A stretch of DNA of 64,000 nucleotides from Pieris napi (Eukaryota > Arthropoda > Insecta > Lepidoptera > Pieridae), in contig NC_062236.1 in the NCBI RefSeq assembly GCF_905475465.1, positions 10,488,001 through 10,552,000 on the forward strand. Reading direction: 5' to 3'. Below the pieces are notes generated by a model. The model did not search any database. It worked only from the letters and a program-made list of their open reading frames with translations, and was not told where the DNA came from. A program made the translations under genes and the position numbers. Shown in pieces: positions 35,091-47,020 of the stretch (position 1 is the first letter of the stretch; the number at the start of each line of letters is the position of its first letter).

Positions 35091-35347
35091 TTATATAATA
35101 TATATATTATATATATATAAATCTTCTGTCATAAATATTCGTTTGTAACTAAAATCCTTCGTTGTCTAATTTATAATTAGATGATTCTTATTTTTTTTTT
35201 GTTCGACGGGTGTACAGTCAAAGTCTTTCGGATCCACTAGTGGTATGTAAAATAAATCCAAAAAAACAGAAATGAGAACAATTTTAATTCGGTTATCGTT
35301 TCTATAGTCTATGAATATTTTTCTATCTAACACATAATTCACAAAGT

Positions 35348-35587
35348 AGGGGCCTCATAGCCTAGCGGTCTTATTAAGTGGCAGCTAGGTGAGGGGTACC
35401 GGGTTCGATTCCCGGTTCGAGGGCAAGTTTTAATTTAATTCCTTCTCGGCCTTTGGGAGGGTTGTGCGGTACCGGGCGAGTGCCTAAACCGTACATGGAG
35501 GTCACGGTCGAATTTCTAAAGACAAGCACGAATTATAAAAAATCCTATACTTGACGCTGGCTAATGCACAAATCGTGCCAGAGCCAT
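35348..35587 (+). mobile_element. Second tRNA-derived SINE family, copy 2
   Basis: This forward copy has the same order as the one at 17723: A box TAGCCTAGCGGTC, B box GGTTCGATTCCCGG, GGTACCGGGCGAGTGCC, TGGCTAATGCACAAATCG, then CCATAAAAAAAA. The flanks TCACAAAGT (left) and TCACACAGT (right) look like a target duplication with one mismatch. The internal sequence is almost the same as copy 1, so both inserted from a similar source. Confidence 0.82.
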
Positions 35588-35628
35588 AAAAAAAAGTCAC
35601 ACAGTATACATTATAAACTATTCAATTA

Positions 35629-35681
35629 CCTATTTTACTTTTGTAAATTTTTTATTCAGACAAAAATGCCACCCAAAACTA
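35629..35681 (+). repeat. Copy 1 of a dispersed repeat with a 23-bp identical core
   Basis: The core GACAAAAATGCCACCCAAAA plus CTA at 35659-35681 is identical to 38389-38411. ACCTATTTTA precedes both at slightly different spacing. Confidence 0.7.
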
Positions 35682-35967
35682 TAACGCATATTCAGTTGAC
35701 GCAAGAAAATGCTTGGATTATGTTCAACAATACGTTTAATAACGCAAAAATGTATTGTCAATGCTTTCTTGGGTGGTAACATGAAAGTAAAGTCTCGAGT
35801 GTCCTTATTTATTTAAAGGATTACGAGGATTAGAGGACCTTTTAATTCGCTACTTTGCGTTCGAGTGTTTAGTCGAAAAGAAAACACAATGCAATAATAT
35901 GACAAAATTTCTGCCCGATAACATAATGGACTTTGAATTTTTTACGACAATATTTCGGACACTTCGC

Positions 35968-36090
35968 CCAGTGGTCATACCGACGTGTATGAATGGGCAC
36001 TAACTGCCCATTTAGTGAAGGAAAAACAACGAGAGGAAAACGGCAGTGTCTAATACAGAAGTCACGTACTTGACTATAAAAGGAAAAAGT
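35968..36090 (+). mobile_element. Possible Metulj-like SINE relic
   Basis: GTGAAGGAAAAACAACGAGA followed by GGAAAACGGCAGTGTCTAAT resembles the SINE body block (GTGAAGGAAAACATCGTGAG, then GAAACCGGCTTGTCTTAG). The head and tail are not convincing. Confidence 0.3.
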
Positions 36091-36332
36091 GAAACAGACG
36101 CACTATGATGCTTTGTTTCAGGTTTATAGAATATTTTTAAACATAAAGAAATAAATCTAAGTATAAACTTAAATCGGCGAAGTAGATAGCTGGTGGTTTC
36201 CTCGCTCAAAAGATTACGAAGACGAATAAGTATCGCAATACAGCGAAGAATATATAATACTCGATTGTGGTATAAACTTACTTTTATATTGATAAGTTTA
36301 AGGAAGCTAAACTAAATCTGCAAATATAACTT

Positions 36333-36372
36333 ACCGGCGAGCCTTCTGGCAATGTGAGCGTTCATGGGCTAT
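36333..36372 (+). mobile_element. LINE 3' tail fragment, CR1-like WNQLP family
   Basis: CGGCGAGCCTTCTGGCAATG and GAGCGTTCATGGGC match the family over about 40 bases only. Confidence 0.35.
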
Positions 36373-36457
36373 CTAAAAAAAATTATATAGCATTTTTATA
36401 ACTAATATATTAAAAAAACTTATACTTATAATACAACCACACACTCACGGCACGCTT

Positions 36458-36728
36458 CAACCTTTTTAGGTCTGGGCCTCAGATTTCTGTATGTGTTCAG
36501 ATCATTTGTAAATCTAATAGGCAAGTAGGCGATAAGCCTTCTGTGCCTGACACACGCCGTCGACTTTTTGGGTCTAAGGCAAGCCGGTTTCCTTACGATT
36601 TTTTCCTTCTCGGTTGAGAGTGTTAAATGCGCACATAGAAAAAAATCCATTGGTACACAGCCGAGGATCGAACCTACGACCTCATGGATAAGAGTCGCAC
36701 GCTGAAGCCACTATTCACATACTGCTCT
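36458..36728 (-). mobile_element. Metulj-like tRNA-derived SINE, near full length
   Basis: This reverse copy starts with the tail AACCTTTTTAGGTCTGGGCC and runs through CGTCGACTTTTTGGGTC and CCATTGGTACACAGCC to the head block GATCGAACCTACGACCTC and TACTGCTCT. All family blocks are in order and only moderately diverged. Confidence 0.8.
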
Positions 36729-39440
36729 TACGGCAATAAAAACCACAAATGACGTGCCTAAATAAACGTACAAGCGGCGCTAAAGCTAATCCCGAAAGAA
36801 ACGCTTAACATCGGTCAAATTTTTTGCCCCGATAATAATTGTTGAATGAACATTGTGCGAGGCAGGAAGCATTACAGGCCGTATTAACATAAGAAAATAC
36901 AAATGGACAATGTCCATCTGGATAATAGGACAAGAGATATATGAATCTTTGTTACGTATGACCGTATATAATATATTAAAACAAATTTATAAAGTTGTTG
37001 TGTACCTTTAATGCTGGCATTTCCTGGCTGTATTGCGATACTCATTCGTTGAGCTAGGAAAGCATAAGCTCTGGGCTCACTAGTACTCTACCAGGCGCTC
37101 ACTTAAATCTTTAATTATCGTCTGTGTACTTGAACCCCACGGCCCAAGAGTCAACTCCATAACAAAATCAAATTTGGAGGAGAGACTAATATTTGAGCCC
37201 TTTATTCATCTAAACTAATTACTAGTTAAGACAAAATGTTACTAAACATCTTACATGATGATACTTGATACTTTATTCTTCCTGATAATGGGATTATACG
37301 TAATAAAAAGATTGAATTTAGTACTATTAAGATAAGTAAAGGTGCGGACAGATAATATTAAATTAACCGGTAAAAAAATTGTAAAATTATAATAAAAATT
37401 TAGGATCTTTATTTATATTATCTTTCTTAAGTAGCATTCTTAAAGTCGCGTTGGTAATGCATTACTTCCTCAGTTCCTTATTTCCTCGTAAACCTTAGGC
37501 CTGTAAGGGCGTTAATTTCATTCGAGGTCCAGGCCTAGGGCACTCGTCCCTACAACTCTACCGGACCCCACGAGTATCTGCAGATCACGTGCTATACGCA
37601 AATACGTTTTTGAAGAATTTGAGATAAAATGAAGACATTGAAGAATGGCGTCATCAGTTTTAGTAGTCTCAGAAAGACCACATTAGTTTATTCAGGGAAT
37701 CCTGAAGAACTGACTTCAACATAAGATTCAATACTTAATATATATCGTATACATAAATACTTTTTAGTGTAATTTGAAGTCCAAAACATGTTATTAAGAA
37801 TATAAACCTGAATCTGAAACTGTACGATAATAAAAGTAATTGTAAATGTATTATAATAAAAGTAAATGTTCCTTGATAATAAAATAGTCACAATTATTAC
37901 GAGGTAATTATATTGCCAAATTGCTGATACCAAATATCTAATCCAGTCGTCAGACTCATTAAGATTTAATCATAATAGTATAAAATATATGACAGATCAA
38001 TCGAAGATTACAAATCAATCAATGATAAAGGAAATTGATTCCGCAACAGACCGGTGTCAAAGACCTCACCAATTTGAGGATGTTGAACTGCGGATGGGAT
38101 ATCTAGGATGATGAGGCATTCTTATGAAAATTTATGATTTCGTATAATTTATGCATAATGAAAGAAGGGCCATTAATTTTTATTTGAAGTAATTTAATGA
38201 TAGGATTATATTTTAAATGAAAAGTAGTAATGAAGGATATATTTTAAAAAGGATTGTAAAACTTTGCTTCATATAATGAAGGTAGTAATTTTTAACTCTT
38301 TATAGACGATTTTTATGATAAGTCATAAATTGCTCTTATTACAATAATCGTAGTTTCAGCTTAGATTGAACAACCTATTTTAAAAAATGACAAAAATGCC
38401 ACCCAAAACTACATCTATCAATTTAAGATAGATGTAATATTAAGGTATAAAAACGTTTATGTTTATATTTCTCTCTTTGTTTGCGGTACTATTTTCGTTT
38501 AGTTTTTTCTATTATTTTTAGGTTATAAGGAATTTAAATGGTACTGTGGTGTAGCCTTTTAGGCACTAAGGTTAACCCCCTCAGTGATTTTTTGGTGTTT
38601 TCTTAAGTTTATATATAATATATAAGGCAATAATAAAGTAAAATAAAACTCTTGAAACAATAACTTCGGAATTTATTCAATGCATTAACTAAAGTTTTTC
38701 AAGGAATATTATTAAATTATTAATACTATAACTTTTAAGGTTCTACATGGAAATATTAAATCAATCTACTGGAGTAATATACATTTATTAACAGCAAAGA
38801 ATTTTATAACTTAGTTCAAAAATATGTTACCATTAAATACTCAGTTTGCGTGGACACTATTAAAAGGCGTAATAATGGCGACTAATAAACTGATATTTTA
38901 TTACCGCGTAAGAAAAAACATTCAAATGATTAAATTAAAAAATGGTTAAGCTGATAAGGTGCTGCTGTTACCGCATCCCACCTAAGGCGATTGTTGGTGA
39001 CGTCTTGAGGGTTTAGTGGGTATGCACAATAGCGAGTTCTTAATAACCCTGCCGCGGTTTGCGCAATGCATTTCCCCAAATAAAAAAGGATAATTGTTTT
39101 TTCGATAAGAATAACTAAATTCTCAAAATGATAAGGAATATAAAGTCGGGACTTAGATCAGATGTAAAATCAAATAGGTTTTTAAAGTTTAAGAGGGCGT
39201 AAAAGATAATGGTTATTTAGATGTATATTTCTACACAAATGTGCTACACTTCAGAGTACAATCGATCACGCTATGCAATTGTCATGTTCATTTTGTCGCT
39301 ATTTTTTTCTATTGAATACCCGGTGGTCACTTCATGTAAGCACCTTGGTCGGCACTTTTCGACACGACATAGTGAGGGACTAATTTTCGATAAAATACAA
39401 ATTTCTTGAAAATTTGCGCTGTAACTGTTTTATCTAGTGT
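36729..39440. other. No gene recognised
   Basis: AT-rich DNA apart from the short repeat at 38373 and a slightly GC-richer patch at 37490-37600 that shows no coding motif. Confidence 0.5.
38373..38411 (+). repeat. Copy 2 of a dispersed repeat with a 23-bp identical core
   Basis: Same core and leading ACCTATTTTA as at 35629. A short palindrome (ACATCTATC...GATAGATGT) follows directly. Confidence 0.7.
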
Positions 39441-39591
39441 CGTCTAAGGCTTGCCGGTTTCTTCACGAGGTTTTCTTTCACCGTACGAGCGAGTGTTGAA
39501 GGCATATAGACTGAAAGTCCCTTGGTGCCGAGCCGGGTTTCGAACCTCAGGGATGAGTCGCACGCTGTAAGCAGTAGGCCAAAACTGCTCT
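39441..39591 (-). mobile_element. Metulj-like SINE, head half
   Basis: On the minus strand the head (AGCAGTTTTGGCCTACTGC), a mutated B box, the CAAGGGACTTTCAG block and the GTGAAGAAACC-type body are retained. The copy ends near the CTTAGACGACAC junction and lacks the tail. Confidence 0.65.
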
Positions 39592-40436
39592 CATAATATT
39601 ATTACTGAATTTATTTAAACCACCTCGGTACTATCTAGGGTGGTTAAAGCCTAATGGTAATGCGCTAGCTACTACGTGTGTATAACCCGAAATTTCTAGG
39701 TCCCGGCCCAATTATAATAAGCTATATAATGTTGTAGGTAATATAAATATTTTTTTTTTTACCAACAAAAAAGTTAATGTTTTTTTGTACATTTCTTAAA
39801 ACTTCTTAACTATAAATAATTTGTAATAATCATCATAACATGTTCTATACATGAAAGAAGTTTTTACGTGTTATTTTTCACAATTTTGTTAAAACTAAAG
39901 TATATTTACACATTCAGTGGCTATATCAGTCTTATAGTGCGTTAATAAATTTAAGTAAAAAACAATTTCTGTCGATATTTATCGTATAGTAATATATCGA
40001 TATCGGAAATGGTCGCAACACTGGCCAGTCTTGCCCACTTATTCATAGTTAATTTTCCAGAAAAAATAATGTCCACGACAACTGGGCTGTAAGAATGGAC
40101 TGGCTTAATCCGCGTTTTTTTTAATGGACAATAGATTGACCACATTTGGAGACGTAAAATGACGGATGGAGATATTGTATGGCTGAAGGAAAGTTATACT
40201 CAAATCTGGTTAGTTGTAATTTTTAAGATATAATTTAGTAAAATCGCTTTTTATCAGGCCATTCAATCGCTTTACCGTAAAGCTTATTCAATTAAAATTA
40301 GATTTGTAATTAATATCCTCAAATTTCTATTTTGATTTCTTGTCCCTTACATAATTAATAAATGTGTCGTAACTAATAAAGCGATCCTTTACATTATCTA
40401 TATTTGTTTTAGTATTTTCTGTATTATTAAGTTGTG

Positions 40437-40560
40437 CATCTTATGATGTAGATTTGCACTTCTTGCCGTCATACTTGCCGCTAACTTACACTAACTTGCC
40501 GTTTTACTTAAAAGGTAGCCTGGAAGACCGGTAAGGTTGCGTCTTTCTTATTATTTATGA
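40437..40560 (+). mobile_element. LINE 3' UTR (GGAAGAGATCG family), degraded
   Basis: TTTGCACTTCTTGCCGTCA, then GGTAGCCTGGAAGACCGGTA, shows the same order as the 60084 copy. The AGATCG core has changed. Confidence 0.4.
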
Positions 40561-41599
40561 AATATTTTAATTTATACTGATTTTTGTAAAAATTATATTA
40601 AAGATTTGTAATTATTTATATCAATACACGATTCATAATTTATAGATTTAAAATCATTCTCATTTATAAGAAATATGTACTTTCCAGTCGCCATACAAAA
40701 TAACCCGTGCGGGTATGACGATTTGCGAATTATGCTATTCATGTCTACAATTATTGTGCTTAAAACAGCTTTAACTCAAGCCTTTACTTTCCTTATACAG
40801 GGTGCTAAAAATAACATAAATCTAAATATATTTCACATCAAACATATGAAATTTAAAATTTAAATTTTAAAAGCATTTTGGAATCAATTTTGAGTTTAGA
40901 ATCACAAATTTCAACTGACCTCTGTGACGAAATACGTATTTCTATAAATATATTTTTGCGTCAATTATAATTACGTTTTAAAAGAGAATTTTTACCTGCA
41001 GCCTTAATACAAAGGGTATTTAAAAATCCTTATCAAACTTCGATACTTCAGAGCACCCTGTACACTGGTCATTCATATCCATACTTTTTTGCACCTTGTC
41101 AACGTGCCCAGAGGCTACTATTGTAGCCAAACAATACAACAGACAAGCTTGGTTATTAATTGTATTTTAAATTATTTACAGAAACGTCTCTGTGTTTAGA
41201 TAGACTTTACATCATTAATTTTATCTATTTAGTTCCATTTAATATGCTCCATTACTCTCGAGTTAAACCAGGCCGTAACCATATCTTAGATTGCGTCTGT
41301 AAGACTTTATTAAGCAAACATCAGTATTTTATTCTTTATATAAATAATTAAAATAAACAATAGTATGCTAAATACAAAACAGTAATTTCGATAATATTCT
41401 AAAGAGTATGTTTTTATATTTAATAATGAATCGAAGACTAAAACGATTAGAACAAATAATAATTTTCTTAAATTAAATATATGAAACGTGTATTTCGTAT
41501 ACAGATCTTTCGCATCTAAATCGGATCGTGGATAGGTAACTATTTTATTAAACAATGGACGAATTTTAAAATCGCAACCGGAAAGTTCTTTAAAATACA

Positions 41600-41650
41600 A
41601 ATTAGTTCGCTCTTGAATAAATAAAGTGTTTATTCAAGAGCGCATTAATT
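41600..41650. repeat. Hairpin with 14-bp perfect core stem
   Basis: CGCTCTTGAATAAA (41608-41621) and TTTATTCAAGAGCG (41629-41642) pair perfectly around TAAAGTG. The stem extends outwards to 22 bp with two mismatches. Confidence 0.75.
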
Positions 41651-42246
41651 CGCATTTTATTTGCCTGCAAATTGATTCTTGCGTAACATCTAGTTTTAAT
41701 TTAAAATAGGAAAAATTTACATCCCGGTGACATTCAACTTCAAGGAGTTTTTTTCTTTAGTCAATTGTTTATTTATGGCAGTCGAATATTTAAAATTTCC
41801 ACCAAGCTAAATACTTAATATACTTAGAAAAGAGTTGACTCAGTACCAAAGATGCTCTTGCTTTTGCTCTGCTGTATTTTGATATCGTAGGAAAGTGCAA
41901 TGAATTGTTTCATTATCTTACCATTTAAGTAAATCGACCGTTCTTGTCAATGGTTCGGTAATAATATAAATTATTAAAGAATTTTAAAAATGTACATTTA
42001 GTATACTGTCCTATTTTATCCTCGACAAATTTATATCTAAAACAGTTTATTGCCTCGAACGAAATGTATAAAGTATATATTGTATACATTTTTATACGAT
42101 GCAGATTTTTAGGTTCATTCACAACATTTCTATTTTAGATGTAAATTTATGCTGCGATATAGTAAAACTATACAGAAGTTACGTTATATAACAAAATAAA
42201 CATAAAATGAACGTAAGCTTACATAGTTTAAAAGATTTGGACTAAG

Positions 42247-42266
42247 GCCCTGTTGCCCAACAGGGC
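42247..42266. repeat. GC-rich 9-bp hairpin
   Basis: GCCCTGTTG and CAACAGGGC flank a 2-base spacer. It is isolated in AT-rich DNA and followed by no T run, so there is no reason to call it a terminator. Confidence 0.5.
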
Positions 42267-43807
42267 AAGGGACGAAATAAATTGTATACAAGGCCTCTTT
42301 CACAATCGTAATGTATATGTGTTGATTTATTGTGATTTATCTGTATCACCCTAAGATATTCATCTGTCGTAAACGCACATATATCACTTCTATGATCTGT
42401 GCTAAATATACTGTAGTGTCATATCCCTGCATTGACACATTTAAACGTTTTCTATTTTGAAATAAGAACACATCACATTACACATCAAAATAAAAAAAAT
42501 GTATTAGACTTATACTTTAGATTAAATGTCAATTAAGATGTGCCAGTAGCTTCTGTATTGGCGTATCTCGGGTAATTTTTAAGGGTCTGGTTCCTAAATC
42601 GAAATCCCGATTTTTTTTTCGACCGATTCTAAGTGTAACTCGATTTCCCGCAGTGAGTACTAGATCCTATTAGAAATACGAAGGAGGGGAAATCTAGTTG
42701 TAATTTAATCGTGTAAAAATATCTATAGGTATAAATACTTCTTTAATTAATTAAAAAAAACTAAGTGATTTATACATCTTCCTTTTTGATATAAATAATT
42801 CATCAAAATATTGCTTAAATAAAACCATGACGCTCATATCGTTTCCTCTGACGATCACACTGCGGTGTAAATACCTCGGCCTGTCACGGGATAGGACAAA
42901 ATTATCATAATTAGAGGCGCATGTTGTATGAAAGATAAATAAAAGCAAATGCCAAGGTGACAACAAAAATCACGTGTCGCAGGACATACGTAACATTATA
43001 GTACATTGTTTCACAATTTTTGACCTGATAACGTCTTTAAAATCGTTTTAGTCGGGTGACATGTCAGAAACTTGTGTCACACCAAAACCTCACGAGCGCG
43101 ATCGCAGGTATAACGAGAGAGAGACGGACCGATCTCCCGTCTCATCTCGAGCGCTGCCAGTCATTCCGTGAATGTATGAAGAAAAATGTATATCATAGTC
43201 GAATAAGTAAACTTGTCATTTTACACCCGAAATTTATCATCAAAAGTGTGAATAAAACGATAGATGTAATTTAAAATTTGAAAAAATTGTTATCTTCATT
43301 AATTCCTTACTTCCCAAAAACTTATATCACCAATAAGACGTTATCACGTAAACATCTCGATCGTAAACCTACATTACAAACAACCAATATTTTTTTTTAT
43401 TAATAAAAAAATCTTTTTCAATTTTTTTTAATATGATTTAATTATATATATTTATTAACTTTATTAAAACTGCTTTTCCGGTAACGTATAGTTAGTATTC
43501 TCAATAATAATCTAGCATTGCTAAAGATTCAGAGCGAAATTTAATTTAATAGCTGACTTAATAACGAAATACAATACTACAAAATCTTATCACAAAATTA
43601 CGAAAACTTATCACAAATATACGTTTACAAAATTCAAAGCCGTATAAAAAATGACAAATTTAAGGGAATATATTTTTGAGACACGCGTTGTTCCGAATGA
43701 TTCCTATATTTGTGTGTTTAAATTTCAATTGTCAGACAAGCCTGTATCGCATATAAACTAAATATTTAAACAGTATGAATAAATAAATATAGTCAATTGA
43801 TAATATA

Positions 43808-44110
43808 TTATTCAGCGCGGACGTCGGCTGAGCCGCGTCGTTTCAGGAGCGAGGTCATATTCAAATGAGTGTGATTATCCGCCCCAAGGTCCACATCTAT
43901 GTGACACGTGATTTTTTTCACCTTCGCCCGTTCTTTATGGATCCTTTTTGGTCCCGAATTAATCGCGTCGCCCGAGTTGTCCTTTCCACGACACGTGAAT
44001 ACTACATTTTTTAAAGTTACATAAGACAATGACGTCCGAAAGCAATTTTGATGTTGTTCTACGCGTTGTGCTGCAGAAGCGCCCGTTGCTCGGGATATTT
44101 GTTGTTTTCC
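43808..44110. promoter_or_regulatory. CpG-rich block with E-boxes, unassigned
   Basis: The block has CpG-rich text (GCGCGGACGTCGGCTGAGCC) and two CACGTG E-boxes at 43915-43920 and 43992-43997; a third is at 42971. A 73-codon minus-strand frame (43808-44029, MSYVTLKNVVFTCRGKDNSG...) overlaps it. Its product is not recognised and no splice context supports it, so the region is listed as possibly regulatory and only doubtfully coding. Confidence 0.25.
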
Positions 44111-44216
44111 CCAAGGGAGTTGGTACGAAATTAAGGAATTAAATATAATGCCACTATCTGGTAAAAAAAATATAAATGATTTTAAAACAAATTTTATTAT
44201 TTTTTTTTTATTATTT

Positions 44217-44597
44217 CACCAGTATAATACTCGAAACAGAACAAATCTAAGAGTACGACCAACCAGGCTCCAGAAGATAAACCACTCCTTATATGGAAAT
44301 TGTATTCGTTTTTACAACAAACTCCTAAGCGAAATTAATCAATAAAGCTTTTTATAATTTTGCCGATTATTCAAATGATCCTAATCCTTGGGATTAATGT
44401 GCTCCAGTTCAAACAATTTATATGACTAAAAACTTGGTGATTAAAAAGAGTAGCAGAGAGTTTCTTGCCAGTTCTTCTTGCCCGCTCTACGCCCTTGACT
44501 TGCGAACTGGTAGTAAATGTAAATTTAGAATCAATTTAACATCTATTCTGTTGACGTTCATAAGTGTTACCTTACTATATGAATAAAGTCATTGTTT
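44217..44597 (+). mobile_element. LINE ORF2 C-terminus and 3' UTR (YNTR/FYNKL family)
   Basis: One frame gives HQYNTRNRTNLRVRPTRLQK and then INHSLYGNCIRFYNKLLSEI before a TAA at 44343-44345. This YNTR...FYNKLP block closes the reverse transcriptase ORF of CR1/Jockey-type elements. The 3' UTR block ACTTGGTGATTAAAAAGAG, GCCAGTTCTTCTTGCCCGC and GACGTTCATAAGTGTTACC follows and ends in ATGAATAAAGTCATTG. Two more copies of the same UTR occur at 30000 and 55765. Severely 5'-truncated. Confidence 0.68.
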
Positions 44598-44655
44598 TTT
44601 ATGTAATAGGAGGCAAACGGGCAGGAGGCTCATCTGATGTTCAGTGATACAGCCG
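44595..44655 (-). mobile_element. LINE 3' tail fragment, CR1-like WNQLP family
   Basis: AATAGGAGGCAAACGGGCAG, then GAGGCTCATCTGATGTTCAG, is the extreme 3' end of the family in reverse. It abuts the tail of a different LINE ending at about 44597, a tail-to-tail arrangement. Confidence 0.55.
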
Positions 44656-45660
44656 TGATAGTGAGCGCAGCTACACTTACAAAATTTGAGCCAATTAGCT
44701 GTAAAAAACACTTATAATATTCCTATCAATTATGTTTTTTTGCTGTATTATAACTATACAATGACGTCGGTAGTTTATTACTGTGACCATACACTTATTT
44801 CAAAATCTTATTTTTTTCCTTCAGTATTTTTTTAATCTAAAATAAGTTGTAGAATTAAATACCGTAGTCTTGTACGAATAATATCTTATTTTTTGTTCTA
44901 ATAAGAGCAAGTCTAGTAAGTCAACTTACTTTTAACTTCTTAGAAGAGTAATGTAAAGATAATATGATAATGAAAACTTTGTCAAAAATTCGAATACTTC
45001 GTACAATCTAAACTAAATGTTGACCAAATCTTTAAAATATAAATACTAACATTTGGACAAATAAATAATTTATTAGACTTTCAGCAGCAATTTACAAGAA
45101 ATATATAGGTGTGTCTGGTATTAAATTTATTTCCCATTTATCTAACGACTCAATTAAGGTAGCAAAGCGCAAAACCATTTTTAGATCTGAGAGATAATGA
45201 TAATAATAACTTTACTGGAAAGTTTAAACATGCGTAACCATTTAGTCCTTATAATTAATTTGAGTGTTGAATTACTCAAAATTTAACGAGACTAATTTCC
45301 AAATCAAATGTAGATGTTGAAAAACAAAGCGTATAAAAGCAACTCACAATCACATTGGTATTGTAATGAAGTACATACATGATCAATTCAAAATGTATAA
45401 GATATTAGCGAACAACAACCACATAATATATTCGTCAATGTACGTCAGAATAGACTCACATGAATTTTACATCAATTGTGCAATATCAGGATGTGAATAA
45501 AATCTTTGTAATAGGTTTGTGATCTTTGAGATGTTAACGCTGCACTGTAGTGAATGTAATTGCGCTAATTCAACACTCTGTGCGAGTCAAAATGTTTCTC
45601 TAAATTGAATTCTGTCATTTGACACTGAAATTAAAATTATTTAAATACAAAAAAAATCAG

Positions 45661-45721
45661 AGGAACACCGAAACAAACTGTCATCTGTCATTTGTCATAT
45701 GTCATCTTTCATCTGTCTAAT
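45661..45721 (+). repeat. TGTCAT/TGTCTA short tandem array
   Basis: CTGTCATCTGTCATTTGTCA continues with TATGTCATCTTTCATCTGTC, a degenerate 7-bp tandem repeat. Confidence 0.7.
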
Positions 45722-46909
45722 ATTGTTTAATGAGCGGCACAGATAGCTATAATATATATATAATAATTTCCATAAGGGCTTATTACATTAAAATAGTAAA
45801 GTTATATTTCTACGTATTAAATTACTGTTCGTCACCGTGTTTCTGTTGATCACTTAAAAGGCACTTAGCTCTAAGAGACTCTAAGTTTAGTTTGCTTTGA
45901 TGCTAGATTGAGAACTTATAGCTAATCACTTTTCATGTATACGATACGCTAATTTAAACCACAGAAGTTACCAGATCTTTTTAAATAAAATCTTATAAGC
46001 TATAGGTTTTTTTGCACTACAATGTTTGATTGTATTCTAATTATTTTTTCAATATTTGTAGCCTATTTATAAAATTTAACAATTTGTATTCTTGTTTTAA
46101 CAGGTTTTGTTTTGATGGTAACTACAAAAGTATTTTCTAAAAAATTTACATAATACTTACTGATTTTTGTTATTATTTGTAAGCTGTATGTAAACTAAAA
46201 AAACTTAAAATATTTTCTGCAATCTAGTCCCAGATAGTTCATTTAATGGAGATTAGAAATAAAAGCTTCACCCGTACTTATAGTTTGATCACCTACGTAT
46301 AAATATAATACATATATAAACCCCATTGGTAAATTAAATATCTATAACGTGAAAGTTTTAAGCCTTTGTTAAAACGAGAACTTCCCGCCCAATTCAGGGA
46401 ACGTATACTTTTACATAAATTCAGTTTTTTACATATAAGTAAATGTGTCACTATACATTATTATGTTATCTATTAAATTAATATAATATAATAGAATAAT
46501 AATTATACGTAATTATTGAAGCTTGCTTGAGCTTTGTAGCGTTACGTAGACCTGTAGTTCCGCGTAGCAGTACTACTTTTTGCTACGGCAACAAATCTTG
46601 ACCCATATAATTTAATTATTTTTGTGAATTATTTTATTTTTGTATATAAACAGTACTTATGATTTTCTTATTATAAAACTGCCTACGTAGTCTTTAAAAC
46701 ATTTTATTTGGTTCATATAAAAAGTCCAGTTGCCCCCTTTATCTAAAGTTTTCATTACGTTTTCAGTTTTCATTGAATATATAAATGAGAAATTATGTTT
46801 AACGTTAAGTGGTATCCTGATTTATAAAAACGGTTTGAAACCGATGCATAATAACTGCTCATATATTTAAATAAAGAGTTGATTTGATGAGTAACTTACT
46901 CTTCGTGTA

Positions 46910-47020
46910 CCGACACGTGATTGGTCAATCACCCTCTAAATAATTCGAATGCTCTTTAAATACCCGCTTTTGATTGTGATTAGTACAATCATAAATGGTA
47001 TAATAGTGTGTCTGTAATTG
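46910..47020 (+). promoter_or_regulatory. Promoter-like sequence
   Basis: CACGTGATTGGTCAATCACC combines an E-box with an inverted CCAAT box, and CTCTTTAAATACCCGC lies about 25 bases further on as a TATA-like string. A short frame, MPSNHNKTKHPSDSFVIISL and seven more residues, starts at 47029. The resemblance is weak and the short frame is not recognised. Confidence 0.2.

Larger units (their letters stand above)
40561..43807. other. No gene recognised
   Basis: AT-rich DNA with the two hairpins noted. A patch at 43040-43170 (CACGAGCGCGATCGCAGG, GAGAGAGACGGACCGATC) is CpG-richer and could be regulatory, but nothing in it is diagnostic. The 96-codon minus-strand frame at 41310-41600 is not recognised. 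Confidence 0.45.

Noticed and set aside
35377..35417. Possible functional tRNA gene (A and B boxes present)
   Set aside because: The boxes belong to a SINE with an A tail and target duplication, and the cloverleaf is not completed.
39630..39710. Possible tRNA-like sequence (GGTTAAAGCCTAATGGTAAT)
   Set aside because: There is an A-box-like string, but the B box is not convincing and no tail or duplication was found.
41310..41600. 96-codon minus-strand frame with hydrophobic stretch
   Set aside because: The hydrophobic residues come from A/T runs and there is no gene context.
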